From: Paenibacillus flagellatus
GTDB taxonomy: Bacteria > Bacillota > Bacilli > Paenibacillales > NBRC-103111
DNA length: 64,000 nt
Direction of reading: 5' to 3'
Assembly (NCBI RefSeq): GCF_003217775.1
Contig: NZ_QJVJ01000013.1
Coordinates: 1-64,000, forward strand
The notes under the pieces were generated by a model, which saw only the letters and a program-made list of their open reading frames with translations, did not search any database and was not told where the DNA came from. The translations under genes and the position numbers were made by a program. Below are positions 16,427-25,748 of this stretch, piece after piece (within the stretch, counting starts at the first letter, position 1; the number at the start of each line of letters is the position of its first letter).

Positions 16427-17452
16427 ATGGCACAAACGATGCAAGCGCTCGTCTGGCACGGAACCGGGGATTTGCGAATCGAGGAAGTCCCGGTCCCCCG
16501 CATCGGAGCGAAGGACGTATTGGTGAAAGTGCGGTACGCGGGCATCTGCGCGACGGACCAGGAAATTTTCAACGGGCATTATCCGTATCCCGCCCCGTAC
16601 ATTCCGGGTCATGAAATAACGGGAACGATCGAGGAGATCGGGGAAGACGTCGAATCGCTGCGGGTCGGGGACCGGGTCGTCATCGATCCGGCCATCCCTT
16701 GCGAAACTTGCGGATTTTGCCGGAGCGGCCGTTCGGAATTTTGCCTGCACTATCGCGAGCTCGGGATCAACGCAAACGGGGGATGGGCGCAGTACGTCCA
16801 AGCGCCCGCCCGCTGCGTTTACCCCATCCCCGATTCGGTCGGGGACAAGGCGGCGGCGGTGATCGAACCCCTCGTCTGCCCGTTGGGCGCGGTTCATGCG
16901 GCAGGCGTCGAGGCGGGGGACCACGTGCTTGTGCTCGGCGACGGTCCGGCGGCGATGTACTTCGTGCAAATCGCCCGGATGATGGGGGCGGCTTCCGTGT
17001 CGGTTTCCTACAAGCTGGACTCCCGCACGGACAAACTGCGGACATACGGCGCAACCCGATTGGTCGAAAGCAAGCGCATTCACGAGCTGACCGATACGAA
17101 GACGTATCGGGCTCACGGGGGCTTCGATCTCGTCATAGACGCGGTAGGGTATTCGGAAACGGTAAAGCAAGCCGTCGAGCTGGTGCGCGTCGGCGGAAGG
17201 ATCGTTCTGTACGGGCTGAAGGAAGCCGAAACGAAATCGTTTCCCCACAAGGAAATCGTCTTGAAAAATTTGACGCTGTACGGCAGAACCAACGCCCCGA
17301 CGCTTTGGGGAAAAGCGATCGAAAGTATTGAAAACGGTTTTTTGCAAATCGATTCCATTCCCGACCTGGTGGTCGGCCCGCACGAAGTGGCGGACATTCT
17401 GGCCAAGCCGCATTGGCCGTGGGTAAAATGCATAGTCAAGTGGAGCGAGTAG
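16427..17452 (+). CDS. Zinc-dependent medium-chain alcohol/polyol dehydrogenase
   Basis: Protein of 341 residues. The catalytic zinc site includes GICATDQEIF and GHE (IPGHEITGTIEEIG). Structural zinc cysteines occur in DPAIPCETCGFCRSGRSEFC. A Rossmann NAD(P) domain with VLGDGPAAMYFVQIAR follows from about residue 165. It should oxidise a secondary hydroxyl of a sugar, polyol or sugar acid. Position in the operon, 58 bases after the enolase-superfamily gene, makes it a catabolic step for the imported compound. Confidence 0.88.
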   Translation: MAQTMQALVWHGTGDLRIEEVPVPRIGAKDVLVKVRYAGICATDQEIFNGHYPYPAPYIPGHEITGTIEEIGEDVESLRVGDRVVIDPAIPCETCGFCRSGRSEFCLHYRELGINANGGWAQYVQAPARCVYPIPDSVGDKAAAVIEPLVCPLGAVHAAGVEAGDHVLVLGDGPAAMYFVQIARMMGAASVSVSYKLDSRTDKLRTYGATRLVESKRIHELTDTKTYRAHGGFDLVIDAVGYSETVKQAVELVRVGGRIVLYGLKEAETKSFPHKEIVLKNLTLYGRTNAPTLWGKAIESIENGFLQIDSIPDLVVGPHEVADILAKPHWPWVKCIVKWSE

Positions 17453-17464
17453 GGGGGGATACGA

Positions 17465-18556
17465 ATGAAAGGCAGAGTGCCGCTGGTGCGAGCGCTTGCA
17501 TCGTTGTGGATGGTGATCGTTCTCGCCGCATGCGGGAGCGGGCCGACCTCCGGAACGACGGACAAACCGTTTGCCGGCAAAACCATCAACGTGCTGTCCT
17601 GGGAAGGATACCAGGAGCCCGATTGGGTGGATGCGTTCGAGAAGGAGCATGGCGTAAAAGTCCAGGTGACGTATGCGGGAAGCGTCGACGAAATGTTTTC
17701 GAAAGCGGCTTCCGGCTCGTTGAACTACGATTTGATCTTTATGGACGGAGGCTCCGTTACCCGCTACAACAAGCTGAAGCTGATTCGGCCCATCGACGTC
17801 GGCAAGCTGAAGCATTACGGGGAGCTGATCCCGAACCTGAAGAGCATCAACGACAAGCATGTCGTGTCGGACGGACAAACGTACGCGATCCCGTTCGCCT
17901 GGGGCTCGCTTCCGCTGGCCGTCAACAAGGATAAAGTGAAAGAGCCGGTCACCTCTTGGTCCGCCCTGTGGGACCCCAAGTATAAAGGCAAAATCGCGAC
18001 GATCGACGACGCGAACAATCAGGTGGCGACGACCGCGCTGCTGCTCGGCTATCCCGATCCCTACAACCTGACGGACGAACAGCTGGCCGGGGTGAAGAAG
18101 AAGCTGATCGAGCAGAAGCCGTTCATCCGTTCCTACTACTCCGGGTTCGAGGACGGGAAAAACTTGATGGCCAGCGGAGAGGCCTGGATTTTGTTTACGC
18201 AAGGGCCGACGATGATTACCGACCTGGCCGAGCAAGGCATGAACGTGGAGGAAGTCATTCCGAAGGAAGGGGCGCTCGTCTGGATCGACAATGCCACCAT
18301 CGGGGCAAAGACGGAAAACCCGGACCTCGTTCACCTGTATATCGACTACCTGATTTCTTCCGAAGTCCAGGCCCGGTTGATCCTGAAAACCGGCTACGGC
18401 GGAATCAACGGCCAGTCCGTCTCCCAATTGACGCAAGAGGAGGCGAAGAAAGCGCATATGGACGACCCGTCCTATTTCGACCGATTGGTGTACGTTGCGT
18501 ATCCCGAGAGCTTCGAAAAGCGCGTCAAGCTGTGGAACGAAGTCAGGGCGCAATAA
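17465..18556 (+). CDS. PotD/SpuD-like ABC substrate-binding lipoprotein
   Basis: Lipoprotein of 363 residues with a lipobox VLAAC after a short signal peptide, then INVLSWEGYQEP. This opening is typical of the polyamine/2-aminoethylphosphonate/Fe type binding proteins. Further markers are YDLIFMDGGSVTRYNKLKLI and PFAWGSLPLAVNKDKV. It delivers the substrate to the permease pair encoded at 19700-21342. The polyamine-type label describes the fold family only; the enzymes around it point to a sugar acid or similar ligand. Confidence 0.85.
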   Translation: MKGRVPLVRALASLWMVIVLAACGSGPTSGTTDKPFAGKTINVLSWEGYQEPDWVDAFEKEHGVKVQVTYAGSVDEMFSKAASGSLNYDLIFMDGGSVTRYNKLKLIRPIDVGKLKHYGELIPNLKSINDKHVVSDGQTYAIPFAWGSLPLAVNKDKVKEPVTSWSALWDPKYKGKIATIDDANNQVATTALLLGYPDPYNLTDEQLAGVKKKLIEQKPFIRSYYSGFEDGKNLMASGEAWILFTQGPTMITDLAEQGMNVEEVIPKEGALVWIDNATIGAKTENPDLVHLYIDYLISSEVQARLILKTGYGGINGQSVSQLTQEEAKKAHMDDPSYFDRLVYVAYPESFEKRVKLWNEVRAQ

Positions 18557-18609
18557 CATCGCTAGGCAACAGGCGACGAACAGATTCTTGCAAGGGAAGG
18601 TTGGGTCAT

Positions 18610-19707
18610 ATGGACAGCTCCAATCCCGTCGTACTCGAGATGGAAAGCGTAACCAAAAAGTACGGCGCTTATACCGCCATCCGAAGTTTGGACTTGTCGA
18701 TCCGAAGGGGCGAATTTTTCTCCATCGTCGGACCGAGCGGCTGCGGGAAAACGACCATCCTCAAAATGATCGCGGGCTTCGAATATCCGACAACCGGGTC
18801 CATCCGAATTGCGGGTAAGCCTTCGGACAGGCTGCCTCCGCACAAGCGAAGCGTCAATACCGTCTTTCAAAACTACGCCTTGTTTCCTCATATGAATATT
18901 TTCGATAATGTGGCCTACCCGCTTCGAATCCGGAAGGCGGACAAGGCGACCGTCCACCGCTCCGTTACGGAGCACTTGGAGATGGTCGGGATGACCCAGC
19001 ACGCCTCCAAGTCGCCCCAGCAGCTGAGCGGAGGACAGAAGCAGCGGATCGCGCTGGCCCGCGCCATGATCGCGAGACCCGACATTCTGCTTCTGGACGA
19101 GCCGTTGTCGGCTCTCGATTTCCATCTCCGCCAGGAGATGCAGCGGGTGCTGAAGCAGCTCCAGCGCGACAGCGGCATTACGTTCGTTTATATTACCCAC
19201 GACCAGGGCGAAGCGCTCAGCCTGTCGGACCGCATTGCCGTCATGAATCACGGCGTCCTGCAGCAGGTCGACACCCCGTCCGTCATCTATCGAAAGCCCG
19301 CGACGAAGTTCGTTGCCGGCTTTGTCGGGAAGTCCAACATTTGGAGGGGGGCGTTCGATGCGCGGCGGATGTTCGTCCCGTCCTCCGGAGGGGCGGGCTT
19401 GCGCATCAGGGACGAAGGAGAATTCCCGGCGGGCAGCGAATTTTATATTTCGCTGCGCCCCGACAAAATCCGGTTCGACCCCAAGGACGAGAGCTACGAC
19501 AATTGCATCCGGGGAGCGGCCGTCGTCGATCTGGCGTATTACGGCTCGGAAAGGGAAGTTGCGCTGAGTGCGGAGGGATACGGCACGATGCTCGTCAAGC
19601 TTCACGAGCACGAATCGGCACACTTGAGACTCGGGGAGACCCGGGACGTCTACTTCCGTTCCGACGACGTCATCTCGATCCCGATAAGCGGAGACGCCTA
19701 TGAGTAA
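18610..19707 (+). CDS. PotA-like ABC importer ATPase
   Basis: ATPase of 365 residues. Walker A is GPSGCGKTT, the signature LSGGQKQRIALARA and Walker B ILLLDEPLSALD. The TOBE domain is in the C-terminal third. The ATG at 18610 follows AGGGAAGG; the open frame upstream is not translated in my view. The stop overlaps the next gene by eight bases. Together with the two permeases and the lipoprotein upstream it makes a complete importer, unlike the CUT1 system at 10504. Confidence 0.9.
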   Translation: MDSSNPVVLEMESVTKKYGAYTAIRSLDLSIRRGEFFSIVGPSGCGKTTILKMIAGFEYPTTGSIRIAGKPSDRLPPHKRSVNTVFQNYALFPHMNIFDNVAYPLRIRKADKATVHRSVTEHLEMVGMTQHASKSPQQLSGGQKQRIALARAMIARPDILLLDEPLSALDFHLRQEMQRVLKQLQRDSGITFVYITHDQGEALSLSDRIAVMNHGVLQQVDTPSVIYRKPATKFVAGFVGKSNIWRGAFDARRMFVPSSGGAGLRIRDEGEFPAGSEFYISLRPDKIRFDPKDESYDNCIRGAAVVDLAYYGSEREVALSAEGYGTMLVKLHEHESAHLRLGETRDVYFRSDDVISIPISGDAYE

Positions 19708-20545
19708 CAAAAATCTTATCGCGGGGCTGACCCTTCTCTGGGTAGCGGTGTTCATTCTCGTTCCGATCGGCATCATGATCGCTTACAGCTTCTGGCATGT
19801 GCAAGATTTCAAGGTCGTCAAGGAATTGACGCTTCGCAACTATACGGAGGTTTTGACGAACGGCACTTATTTGTCCATCCTGTGGAAAACGGTCCGGTTG
19901 GCCGCACTCGTCGGACTGTTGGCCGTTCTGATCAGCTACCCGTTGGCTCTGTTCGTTCATATCCACGGCGGGAAGCATAAGGAGTTTTTGTATCTGGCGG
20001 TGCTTGCGCCGCTCTTGGTCGGCTATTTGATCCGGGTTTACGCGTGGAGATCGATCTTGGGGGAAAAAGGGGTCATCAATTCCGTTCTGACGATGACGGG
20101 GATCTTGTCCGAGCCTACCGGCAAGCTGCTGTTCAACCCGGCTTCGGTCGTCTTGACGATGCTGTGCATGACCATCCCGTTCACGTTCATCCCCATCTAC
20201 AATTCGCTGGAGAAAATTCCGGCGTTTCTGCTCAACGCGGCGGCCGATCTGGGCGCCAACGCGCGCCAAACGTTCGCCACCGTGCTGCTTCCGCTCAGTC
20301 TGCCCGGAATTGTAACCGGTTTTATGTTCGCCTTCGTCTCGGCTTTGGGCGATTACATGACCCCGTCGCTCGTCGGCGGCACTTCCGGCATCCTGATCGG
20401 GAACCTGATTCAATCTCAATTCGGCAACAGCTTCAACTGGCCGCTCGGCTCCGCTCTTGCCGTCGTAATACTGGCGATCGCCCTTACGGTCATCGTCGCC
20501 GCTCAAAAGCTGGGCGACGTGAAGGGCGTCCTCGAGGAAGGGTAG
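19700..20545 (+). CDS. PotB-like ABC transporter permease
   Basis: Inner-membrane permease of 281 residues with about six transmembrane segments. It has an EAA-type loop NAAADLGANARQTFATVLLP. It begins inside the end of the ATPase gene, indicating coupled translation. Confidence 0.9.
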   Translation: MSNKNLIAGLTLLWVAVFILVPIGIMIAYSFWHVQDFKVVKELTLRNYTEVLTNGTYLSILWKTVRLAALVGLLAVLISYPLALFVHIHGGKHKEFLYLAVLAPLLVGYLIRVYAWRSILGEKGVINSVLTMTGILSEPTGKLLFNPASVVLTMLCMTIPFTFIPIYNSLEKIPAFLLNAAADLGANARQTFATVLLPLSLPGIVTGFMFAFVSALGDYMTPSLVGGTSGILIGNLIQSQFGNSFNWPLGSALAVVILAIALTVIVAAQKLGDVKGVLEEG

Positions 20546-20553
20546 GGAGACGT

Positions 20554-21342
20554 GTGAACATCGGGAAGTTCTTGCTTGTCGCGTTGGCGGGTGCCGTCTT
20601 TTTCTTTATGTATTTCCCCATAGCGGTAATCGTCCTGTTTTCGTTCAGCTCGGGCAAAATACCCGCCTTTCCGATCGACGGGTTTACTTTGCACTGGTAT
20701 GAGGAGCTTTTCCGGGAGCCGAAGCTGTGGGTTGCCGCCAGGAACAGCCTGCTCGTCAGTGTTCCGTCGGTCCTCGTCAGTACCGTATTCGGCACGATGG
20801 CGGCCTTTTTGTTCCAGCGTCATGCCTTTCCCGGACGGGGCCTTCTGCAGATGGCGATTCTTATGCCTTACGTGCTGCCCGGCATCTTGACCGGCATTTC
20901 CTTGACGCTGCTGTTCAAACTGCTGAACGTGTCCGCGTCGCTGCTGACGGTGATCGTCGGCCATGTCGTTCTGATTACGCCGCTCGTCATGGTCATGACG
21001 ATCAACCGGCTGAAGCGGTTGGACCGGTCCATCGAGCTGGCGTCGATGGATCTGGGGGCAAGCCCCGCGGCCACCTTCTTTAGAGTCACGCTGCCGAACA
21101 TCAAGGGAGCGATCATCGGCGGCATGCTGCTCGGCTTGACCGTCTCGTTCGACGAGGTGATCGTGACGTTCTTTTTGATCGGGACCGACAACACGCTGCC
21201 GATGCAGATTTGGTCCATGATCCGTTACGGGTTCTCGCCGCAGATTAACGCCATGTATTCCATGATCATCGTCGTCACGCTGTTCGTCGTGTTCATGATG
21301 AACCGGAGCAGCCCGGAGAATAAGGGAGGGAATCGAAAATGA
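20554..21342 (+). CDS. PotC-like ABC transporter permease
   Basis: Inner-membrane permease of 262 residues with about six transmembrane segments and the loop ELASMDLGASPAATFFRVTLP. I place the start at GTG 20554, eight bases after the PotB-like stop and behind GAGGAAGGGTAGGGAG. The stop overlaps the HAD gene start (ATGA). Confidence 0.88.
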   Translation: MNIGKFLLVALAGAVFFFMYFPIAVIVLFSFSSGKIPAFPIDGFTLHWYEELFREPKLWVAARNSLLVSVPSVLVSTVFGTMAAFLFQRHAFPGRGLLQMAILMPYVLPGILTGISLTLLFKLLNVSASLLTVIVGHVVLITPLVMVMTINRLKRLDRSIELASMDLGASPAATFFRVTLPNIKGAIIGGMLLGLTVSFDEVIVTFFLIGTDNTLPMQIWSMIRYGFSPQINAMYSMIIVVTLFVVFMMNRSSPENKGGNRK

Positions 21343-22085
21343 CGGGGAAGACCGTATATTTCGGAGAGAGGGCGGCCGCGGTCAAGTGTGTGGCTTTCGA
21401 TAAAGACGGGACGCTGTTCGGGGCGTCCGGATTTTGGCGCCATATCGATCATTTGCGGAAGGAAGAGTTCGTCGCCCGCGTCGGACGCGAGCATCAAGCG
21501 TCATGGAGCCGGCTGATGGGTCTCGGGGAAGAGACGATCGACCATCAGGGCGTGCTGGCGGTCGCGTCCACCCAGGAGGAAATTACGCTTGTCGCCGGTC
21601 TGATTTACCAGCTGAAGGGCTGGCCCTGGGTCCAATGCAAACAGTTATCGGCGGATATATTTCGGCAAGCCGACGCGAAGCTGCAGATCGATCAGGCGTT
21701 CCGCCCGGTGGACGGAGCGGCGGACGTGTTCCGCACTTTGACGGAAGCGGGCCTCGTTACGGGTATCCTGACTTCCGACGCTTCGGCTCGCACGGAAGCT
21801 TGCATGCGACATCTGGGCGTCTCCGACTTGCTGCAGTTCGTCATAACCCCCGAGAAGGTCCGAAACGGGAAGCCTGCCCCCGATATGGTTCACAAGGCGT
21901 GCGAGCAGCTCGGCATCGAGCCGTCCGAGATGGCGGTCGTCGGCGATTCGCTGGTCGACCTGTCCATGGCCAAAGCGGCGGGCAGCCTGGCCGTCGGCAT
22001 CGTCACCTATGAAGGGTCCGCCGAGGAGCTGGCTCCCGAAGCGGACGTGCTCATCCGCTCGCTCCGGGATATCCGGGTCGGCTGA
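21339..22085 (+). CDS. HAD-superfamily phosphatase/hydrolase
   Basis: Protein of 248 residues with the four HAD motifs: FDKDGTL (motif I, nucleophile Asp at about 21), ILTSD (motif II), GKPAPD (motif III Lys) and VVGDSLVD (motif IV). A helical cap lies between motifs I and II. Likely a phosphatase or phosphonatase-like enzyme acting on a phosphorylated intermediate of the operon's pathway. Translationally coupled to the PotC-like permease gene. Confidence 0.85.
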   Translation: MTGKTVYFGERAAAVKCVAFDKDGTLFGASGFWRHIDHLRKEEFVARVGREHQASWSRLMGLGEETIDHQGVLAVASTQEEITLVAGLIYQLKGWPWVQCKQLSADIFRQADAKLQIDQAFRPVDGAADVFRTLTEAGLVTGILTSDASARTEACMRHLGVSDLLQFVITPEKVRNGKPAPDMVHKACEQLGIEPSEMAVVGDSLVDLSMAKAAGSLAVGIVTYEGSAEELAPEADVLIRSLRDIRVG

Positions 22086-22106
22086 GCCGGAAAGGAGATT
22101 ATCGAT

Positions 22107-22973
22107 ATGAGCTTGATGCGCAACGTATACCGAGAAGGCGAATCGCTCGCCCGGCAAATCGAATCCACCCGCGTCCCCGACGGGATGCTGGCCGTCTGGC
22201 ACCTGGGACAGGAATCGGTTGCCGTCAAAGGGGGCGGCGTGATCGGCTATTTCGATCCGTACTTGACGGACAGCGTCGCCGAAGCCGATCCGGACGGCCC
22301 TTGGAAGCGCGCGTTCCCGTCTCCCTTGCCTCCCGAAAGGATCACGCATGCGGATTACGTATGGATCAGCCACAACCACGGCGATCATCTCGACCCGGCG
22401 ACGCTTGCCGGCATATATCGGGCGTCCCCTCGCGTCGTGTTCGTCTGCCCGGCTCCGCTTGCGGGCATCCTGAAGGAGATCGGCATCCCGGAAGACCGCA
22501 TCGTCACGGTCAAAGGGGGGGAGACGATCCGGCTCGGCGAGCTGTCGGTGGACGTCATCCCTTGCAAGCACGAGGAGTTCGACCGGGATGCGGACGGGAA
22601 CTATCCGTATGTGGGGTACGTCGTGCGGTGGAACGGCGTCGTTTTCTATCACGCGGGCGACACGATCCTCTATCCCGGGCTCGCGGAGACGCTGCGGACG
22701 CACCGGATCGATATCGCCTGCCTGCCGATCAACGGGGCAGACCTCAAGCGCCGCGAGGCGGGCATCGTCGGCAACATGGGCTTCCGCGAGGCGGCCGATC
22801 TGGCCGCGGCGATCGAGGCGGATCTGGCGATCCCGTTCCACTACGATCTGTTTCCGTTCAACGCCGACAATCCGTCCTACTTTGTCGATTATGTGGTGCG
22901 CGAGTATCCGTACCAGAAATTCAAACTGATGCGGGTCGGCGAACGCCTGCTCTATGCGAGCGAGAAGGCGTAA
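22107..22973 (+). CDS. UlaG-like metallo-beta-lactamase fold lactonase
   Basis: Protein of 288 residues with the metal-binding motif SHNHGDHLD, a later FYHAGDT and a final PFHYD, in the arrangement of L-ascorbate-6-phosphate lactonase UlaG. It probably opens a lactone or cleaves a cyclic phosphodiester. Combined with an enolase-superfamily enzyme and a dehydrogenase it suggests catabolism of an aldonic or uronic acid lactone. The ribosome binding site is AAAGGAG. Last gene of the operon, with a terminator directly downstream. Confidence 0.83.
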   Translation: MSLMRNVYREGESLARQIESTRVPDGMLAVWHLGQESVAVKGGGVIGYFDPYLTDSVAEADPDGPWKRAFPSPLPPERITHADYVWISHNHGDHLDPATLAGIYRASPRVVFVCPAPLAGILKEIGIPEDRIVTVKGGETIRLGELSVDVIPCKHEEFDRDADGNYPYVGYVVRWNGVVFYHAGDTILYPGLAETLRTHRIDIACLPINGADLKRREAGIVGNMGFREAADLAAAIEADLAIPFHYDLFPFNADNPSYFVDYVVREYPYQKFKLMRVGERLLYASEKA

Positions 22974-22985
22974 ACGACCCGGACT

Positions 22986-23018
22986 CCGTTCCTCCTTAAG
23001 GGGGAGCGGCTTTTTTTT
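22986..23018 (+). terminator. Terminator of the enolase-superfamily/PotABCD operon
   Basis: Stem CCGTTCCTCC-TTAA-GGGGGAGCGG followed by C and eight T. Confidence 0.9.
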
Positions 23019-23087
23019 GTGGGATGCGGGACATGCCCGTTGTCGATGCGGGGCCGGCCGGCAAGATCCGTCCAGGGCGCATATGTG

Positions 23088-23116
23088 TTGCTTTCGCCAC
23101 GCAATTCCATTACGAT
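23088..23116 (+). promoter_or_regulatory. Sigma-A promoter of the hprK operon
   Basis: TTGCTT (23088-23093), 17 bases, TACGAT (23111-23116), about 30 bases before the ribosome binding site. Confidence 0.55.
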
Positions 23117-23149
23117 GGAAACAACGGATTACACAAAGGAGCGTCTAGC

Positions 23150-24088
23150 ATGGGGAAAAAGACGAAAGTATCCGACCTCGTCCGCCAGTTCAAGCTGGAG
23201 GTCGTGGCCGGAGAAGAAGGGCTCGGGCGGCTCATCAAGGTGGCGGACATCTACCGGCCCGGCTTGGAGATGGCGGGATATTTCGCCTATCATCCCCGCG
23301 AGCGGGTACAAATATTGGGCAGGACGGAGCTGACGTTCTTCGAAACGCTGTCGGCGGAGGAGCGGCTGGACCGGATGGCGAAGCTGTGCAACGAGGAGAC
23401 GCCCTGCATTATCGTGACGCGCGGCCTGACCGTGCCCGAGGAGCTGATTCGGGTCGCTCACGAGGAGAAGCTCCCGGTTTTGCGCAGCACGTTGGCGACG
23501 ACGACGCTCGTCAGCCGGATTACCGGCTACCTGGAAGACAAGCTGGCGCCTACGACGACGATTCACGGCGTGCTCGTCGAGGTGTACGGAATCGGCCTGC
23601 TCATCACCGGCAGCAGCGGCATCGGCAAGAGCGAGACGGCGCTCGAGCTCGTCAAGCGCGGGCACCGGCTCATCGCCGACGACGCGGTTGAAATTCGCCA
23701 GACGCCGGACAACGTCCTGAGCGGCAACGCCCCCGAATTGATCAAGCATCTGCTCGAAATTCGCGGGGTCGGCATCATTAACGTGATGACGCTGTTCGGA
23801 GCGGGAGCGATTCGCAACAACAAGAAGATTTCGCTCGTCATCCGGCTGGAGACGTGGCAGCAGGACAAGGAGTACGACCGGCTCGGGCTCGACGAGGAGC
23901 TGACCCGCATTTTGGAGACGGACCTGCCGCTCGTCACGATCCCGGTTCGCCCCGGGCGCAACTTGGCCGTCATCATCGAGGTGGCCGCGATGAACTATCG
24001 ACTGAAGCGGATGGGCTACAACGCCGCCCTGCAGTTTACGAACAAGCTGACCGAGTCGATATCGGGCGATCTGGACGATTCGGAATAA
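23150..24088 (+). CDS. hprK: HPr kinase/phosphorylase
   Basis: Bifunctional enzyme of 312 residues. It phosphorylates Ser46 of HPr and Crh when glycolytic intermediates are high and dephosphorylates it with phosphate. The Walker A motif GSSGIGKS lies at about residues 154-161. The HprK signature [20 protein letters not shown] follows near residue 205. The ATG is preceded by AAAGGAG. The gene order hprK-lgt-ppaX-acetyltransferase is the same as in B. subtilis. Its likely target, the Crh/HPr-like protein, is encoded at 41232. Confidence 0.96.
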   Translation: MGKKTKVSDLVRQFKLEVVAGEEGLGRLIKVADIYRPGLEMAGYFAYHPRERVQILGRTELTFFETLSAEERLDRMAKLCNEETPCIIVTRGLTVPEELIRVAHEEKLPVLRSTLATTTLVSRITGYLEDKLAPTTTIHGVLVEVYGIGLLITGSSGIGKSETALELVKRGHRLIADDAVEIRQTPDNVLSGNAPELIKHLLEIRGVGIINVMTLFGAGAIRNNKKISLVIRLETWQQDKEYDRLGLDEELTRILETDLPLVTIPVRPGRNLAVIIEVAAMNYRLKRMGYNAALQFTNKLTESISGDLDDSE

Positions 24089-24117
24089 CGATAGAAGGCA
24101 AGCAAAGGAGCTGGACT

Positions 24118-25062
24118 ATGGCTTATTTGGTTAATCCGGTCGCATTCTCGCTCGGACCGATCGATGTGCATTGGTACGGCATCATTCTCGGCACGGCGGC
24201 CCTCGTGGGGCTGTGGCTTGCGGTCATGGAAGGCAAGCGGTTCGGCATATCGCCGGACTTTTTCATGGACCTGCTCCTGATCGGCGTGCCGTCGGCCATA
24301 ATCGGGGCGCGCATCTATTACGTCGCGTTCAAATGGGATGCGTACAAAAACGACTTGCTTGAAATTTTTCAAATCTGGCACGGCGGCATCGCCATATACG
24401 GCGCCCTGATCGGCGCGATCATAGCCGGCTATATTTATACGAAGCGCAAGGGGTACGGCTTCTGGCGCATCGTCGACGTATGCGCGCCTTCGCTCATCGC
24501 CGGCCAGATGATCGGCCGCTGGGGCAACTTCGTCAATCAGGAAGCGCACGGAGGTCCGGTATCCGAATCGTTCCTGCGGAATACGCTGCATCTGCCGAGC
24601 TGGATTACGGATCAGATGTACATCGAAGGGCAGTTTTACCATCCGACGTTCCTGTACGAGTCGCTGTGGAACCTGCTCGGGCTGCTCCTGCTGTTCTGGC
24701 TCCGCCGTCGTCCGTTTCTGCGCGCGGGCGAGCTGTTCTTCTCCTACTTCATCTGGTATTCGATCGGCCGTTTCTTCATTGAAGGGCTGCGTACGGACAG
24801 CCTCGCCTTCACGGCGCCTTCCGGCCTCGCCGCCTTCATCGACGCGCTCTGGTCCCCGATGCGAATCGTGTTCGAGCCCGGCATGATGGACTACGGCAAC
24901 GTGCGCATCTCGCAGCTGCTCGCGCTTCTCATCATCGTCGCCGCGATCGTCCTGATCGTCGTTCGGCGGAAGAAGGGCTGGGCGTCGGAGCGGTACGCCG
25001 ACCCGATCGTGTCGACGAAGTCTCCGGCAGCGGCCGGAGCGGACGCGGGCGAAGGCATTTGA
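24118..25062 (+). CDS. lgt: Prolipoprotein diacylglyceryl transferase
   Basis: Integral membrane enzyme of 314 residues with about seven transmembrane segments. It transfers diacylglycerol from phosphatidylglycerol to the lipobox Cys of prolipoproteins. The family signature [13 protein letters not shown] contains the key Arg and Asn; [12 protein letters not shown] and YHPTFLYES are also typical. Lipoproteins encoded in this window (10504, 17465) are among its substrates. Confidence 0.96.
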   Translation: MAYLVNPVAFSLGPIDVHWYGIILGTAALVGLWLAVMEGKRFGISPDFFMDLLLIGVPSAIIGARIYYVAFKWDAYKNDLLEIFQIWHGGIAIYGALIGAIIAGYIYTKRKGYGFWRIVDVCAPSLIAGQMIGRWGNFVNQEAHGGPVSESFLRNTLHLPSWITDQMYIEGQFYHPTFLYESLWNLLGLLLLFWLRRRPFLRAGELFFSYFIWYSIGRFFIEGLRTDSLAFTAPSGLAAFIDALWSPMRIVFEPGMMDYGNVRISQLLALLIIVAAIVLIVVRRKKGWASERYADPIVSTKSPAAAGADAGEGI

Positions 25063-25094
25063 CACCGACACCACATCCGGGAGGACGCAGGCCG

Positions 25095-25733
25095 ATGGCT
25101 ATCGCCGCCATGTTGTTCGATCTCGACGGGACGATCGTCGATACGAACGAGCTGATCATTCAATCGTTTCTGCATACGCTGGAGGGCGAAACCGAGGAGC
25201 CGTTCACCCGGGAGCGGATCGTCCCGCATATGGGATTCCCGCTCTTGGAGCAGCTCCGGTTTTTTACCGGCAAGGAAGACGTGGACGAGCTGGTCGTGAA
25301 ATACCGCCAATTCAATTTATCCCGGCACGACGAGCTCGTCACCGAATTTCCGCACGTTCGCGAGGTGCTGGCCGAGCTGCGCGGCCGGGGCGTGAAGCTC
25401 GGCGTCGTGACCAATAAAATGCGTCAAACGACGCTTATGGGACTGAAGCTGTGCGGCTTGGAGCCGTATATGGAAGCGATCGTTACGGTGGACGACGTGA
25501 CGCGGGGCAAGCCCGATCCCGAGCCGGTGACGAAAGGGCTCGAGCGGCTGGGCGTCTCCGCCGGCGAGACGCTGATGATTGGGGACAGCCAATACGACAT
25601 CGTCGCCGGGCGCGAGGCCGGTACGAGAACGGCCGGCGTATCGTGGTCGCTCAAGGGCGAGACCTACCTGCGCTCGTTCAAGCCGGACTACATCATACGG
25701 GACATGCGGGAACTGCTCGATATTGTCGGATAA
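25095..25733 (+). CDS. ppaX: Pyrophosphatase PpaX
   Basis: HAD-family protein of 212 residues. Motifs are FDLDGTIVDT, VVTNK, RGKPDPEPV and MIGDSQYDI. In B. subtilis PpaX hydrolyses the pyrophosphate released when HprK dephosphorylates HPr(Ser-P). Its place in the hprK operon supports this identity. I chose ATG 25095 ten bases after GGGAGG; an upstream in-frame ATG at 25059 overlaps lgt and would add 12 poorly conserved residues. Confidence 0.92.
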   Translation: MAIAAMLFDLDGTIVDTNELIIQSFLHTLEGETEEPFTRERIVPHMGFPLLEQLRFFTGKEDVDELVVKYRQFNLSRHDELVTEFPHVREVLAELRGRGVKLGVVTNKMRQTTLMGLKLCGLEPYMEAIVTVDDVTRGKPDPEPVTKGLERLGVSAGETLMIGDSQYDIVAGREAGTRTAGVSWSLKGETYLRSFKPDYIIRDMRELLDIVG

Positions 25734-25748
25734 AGAGGGAGACCGGAA

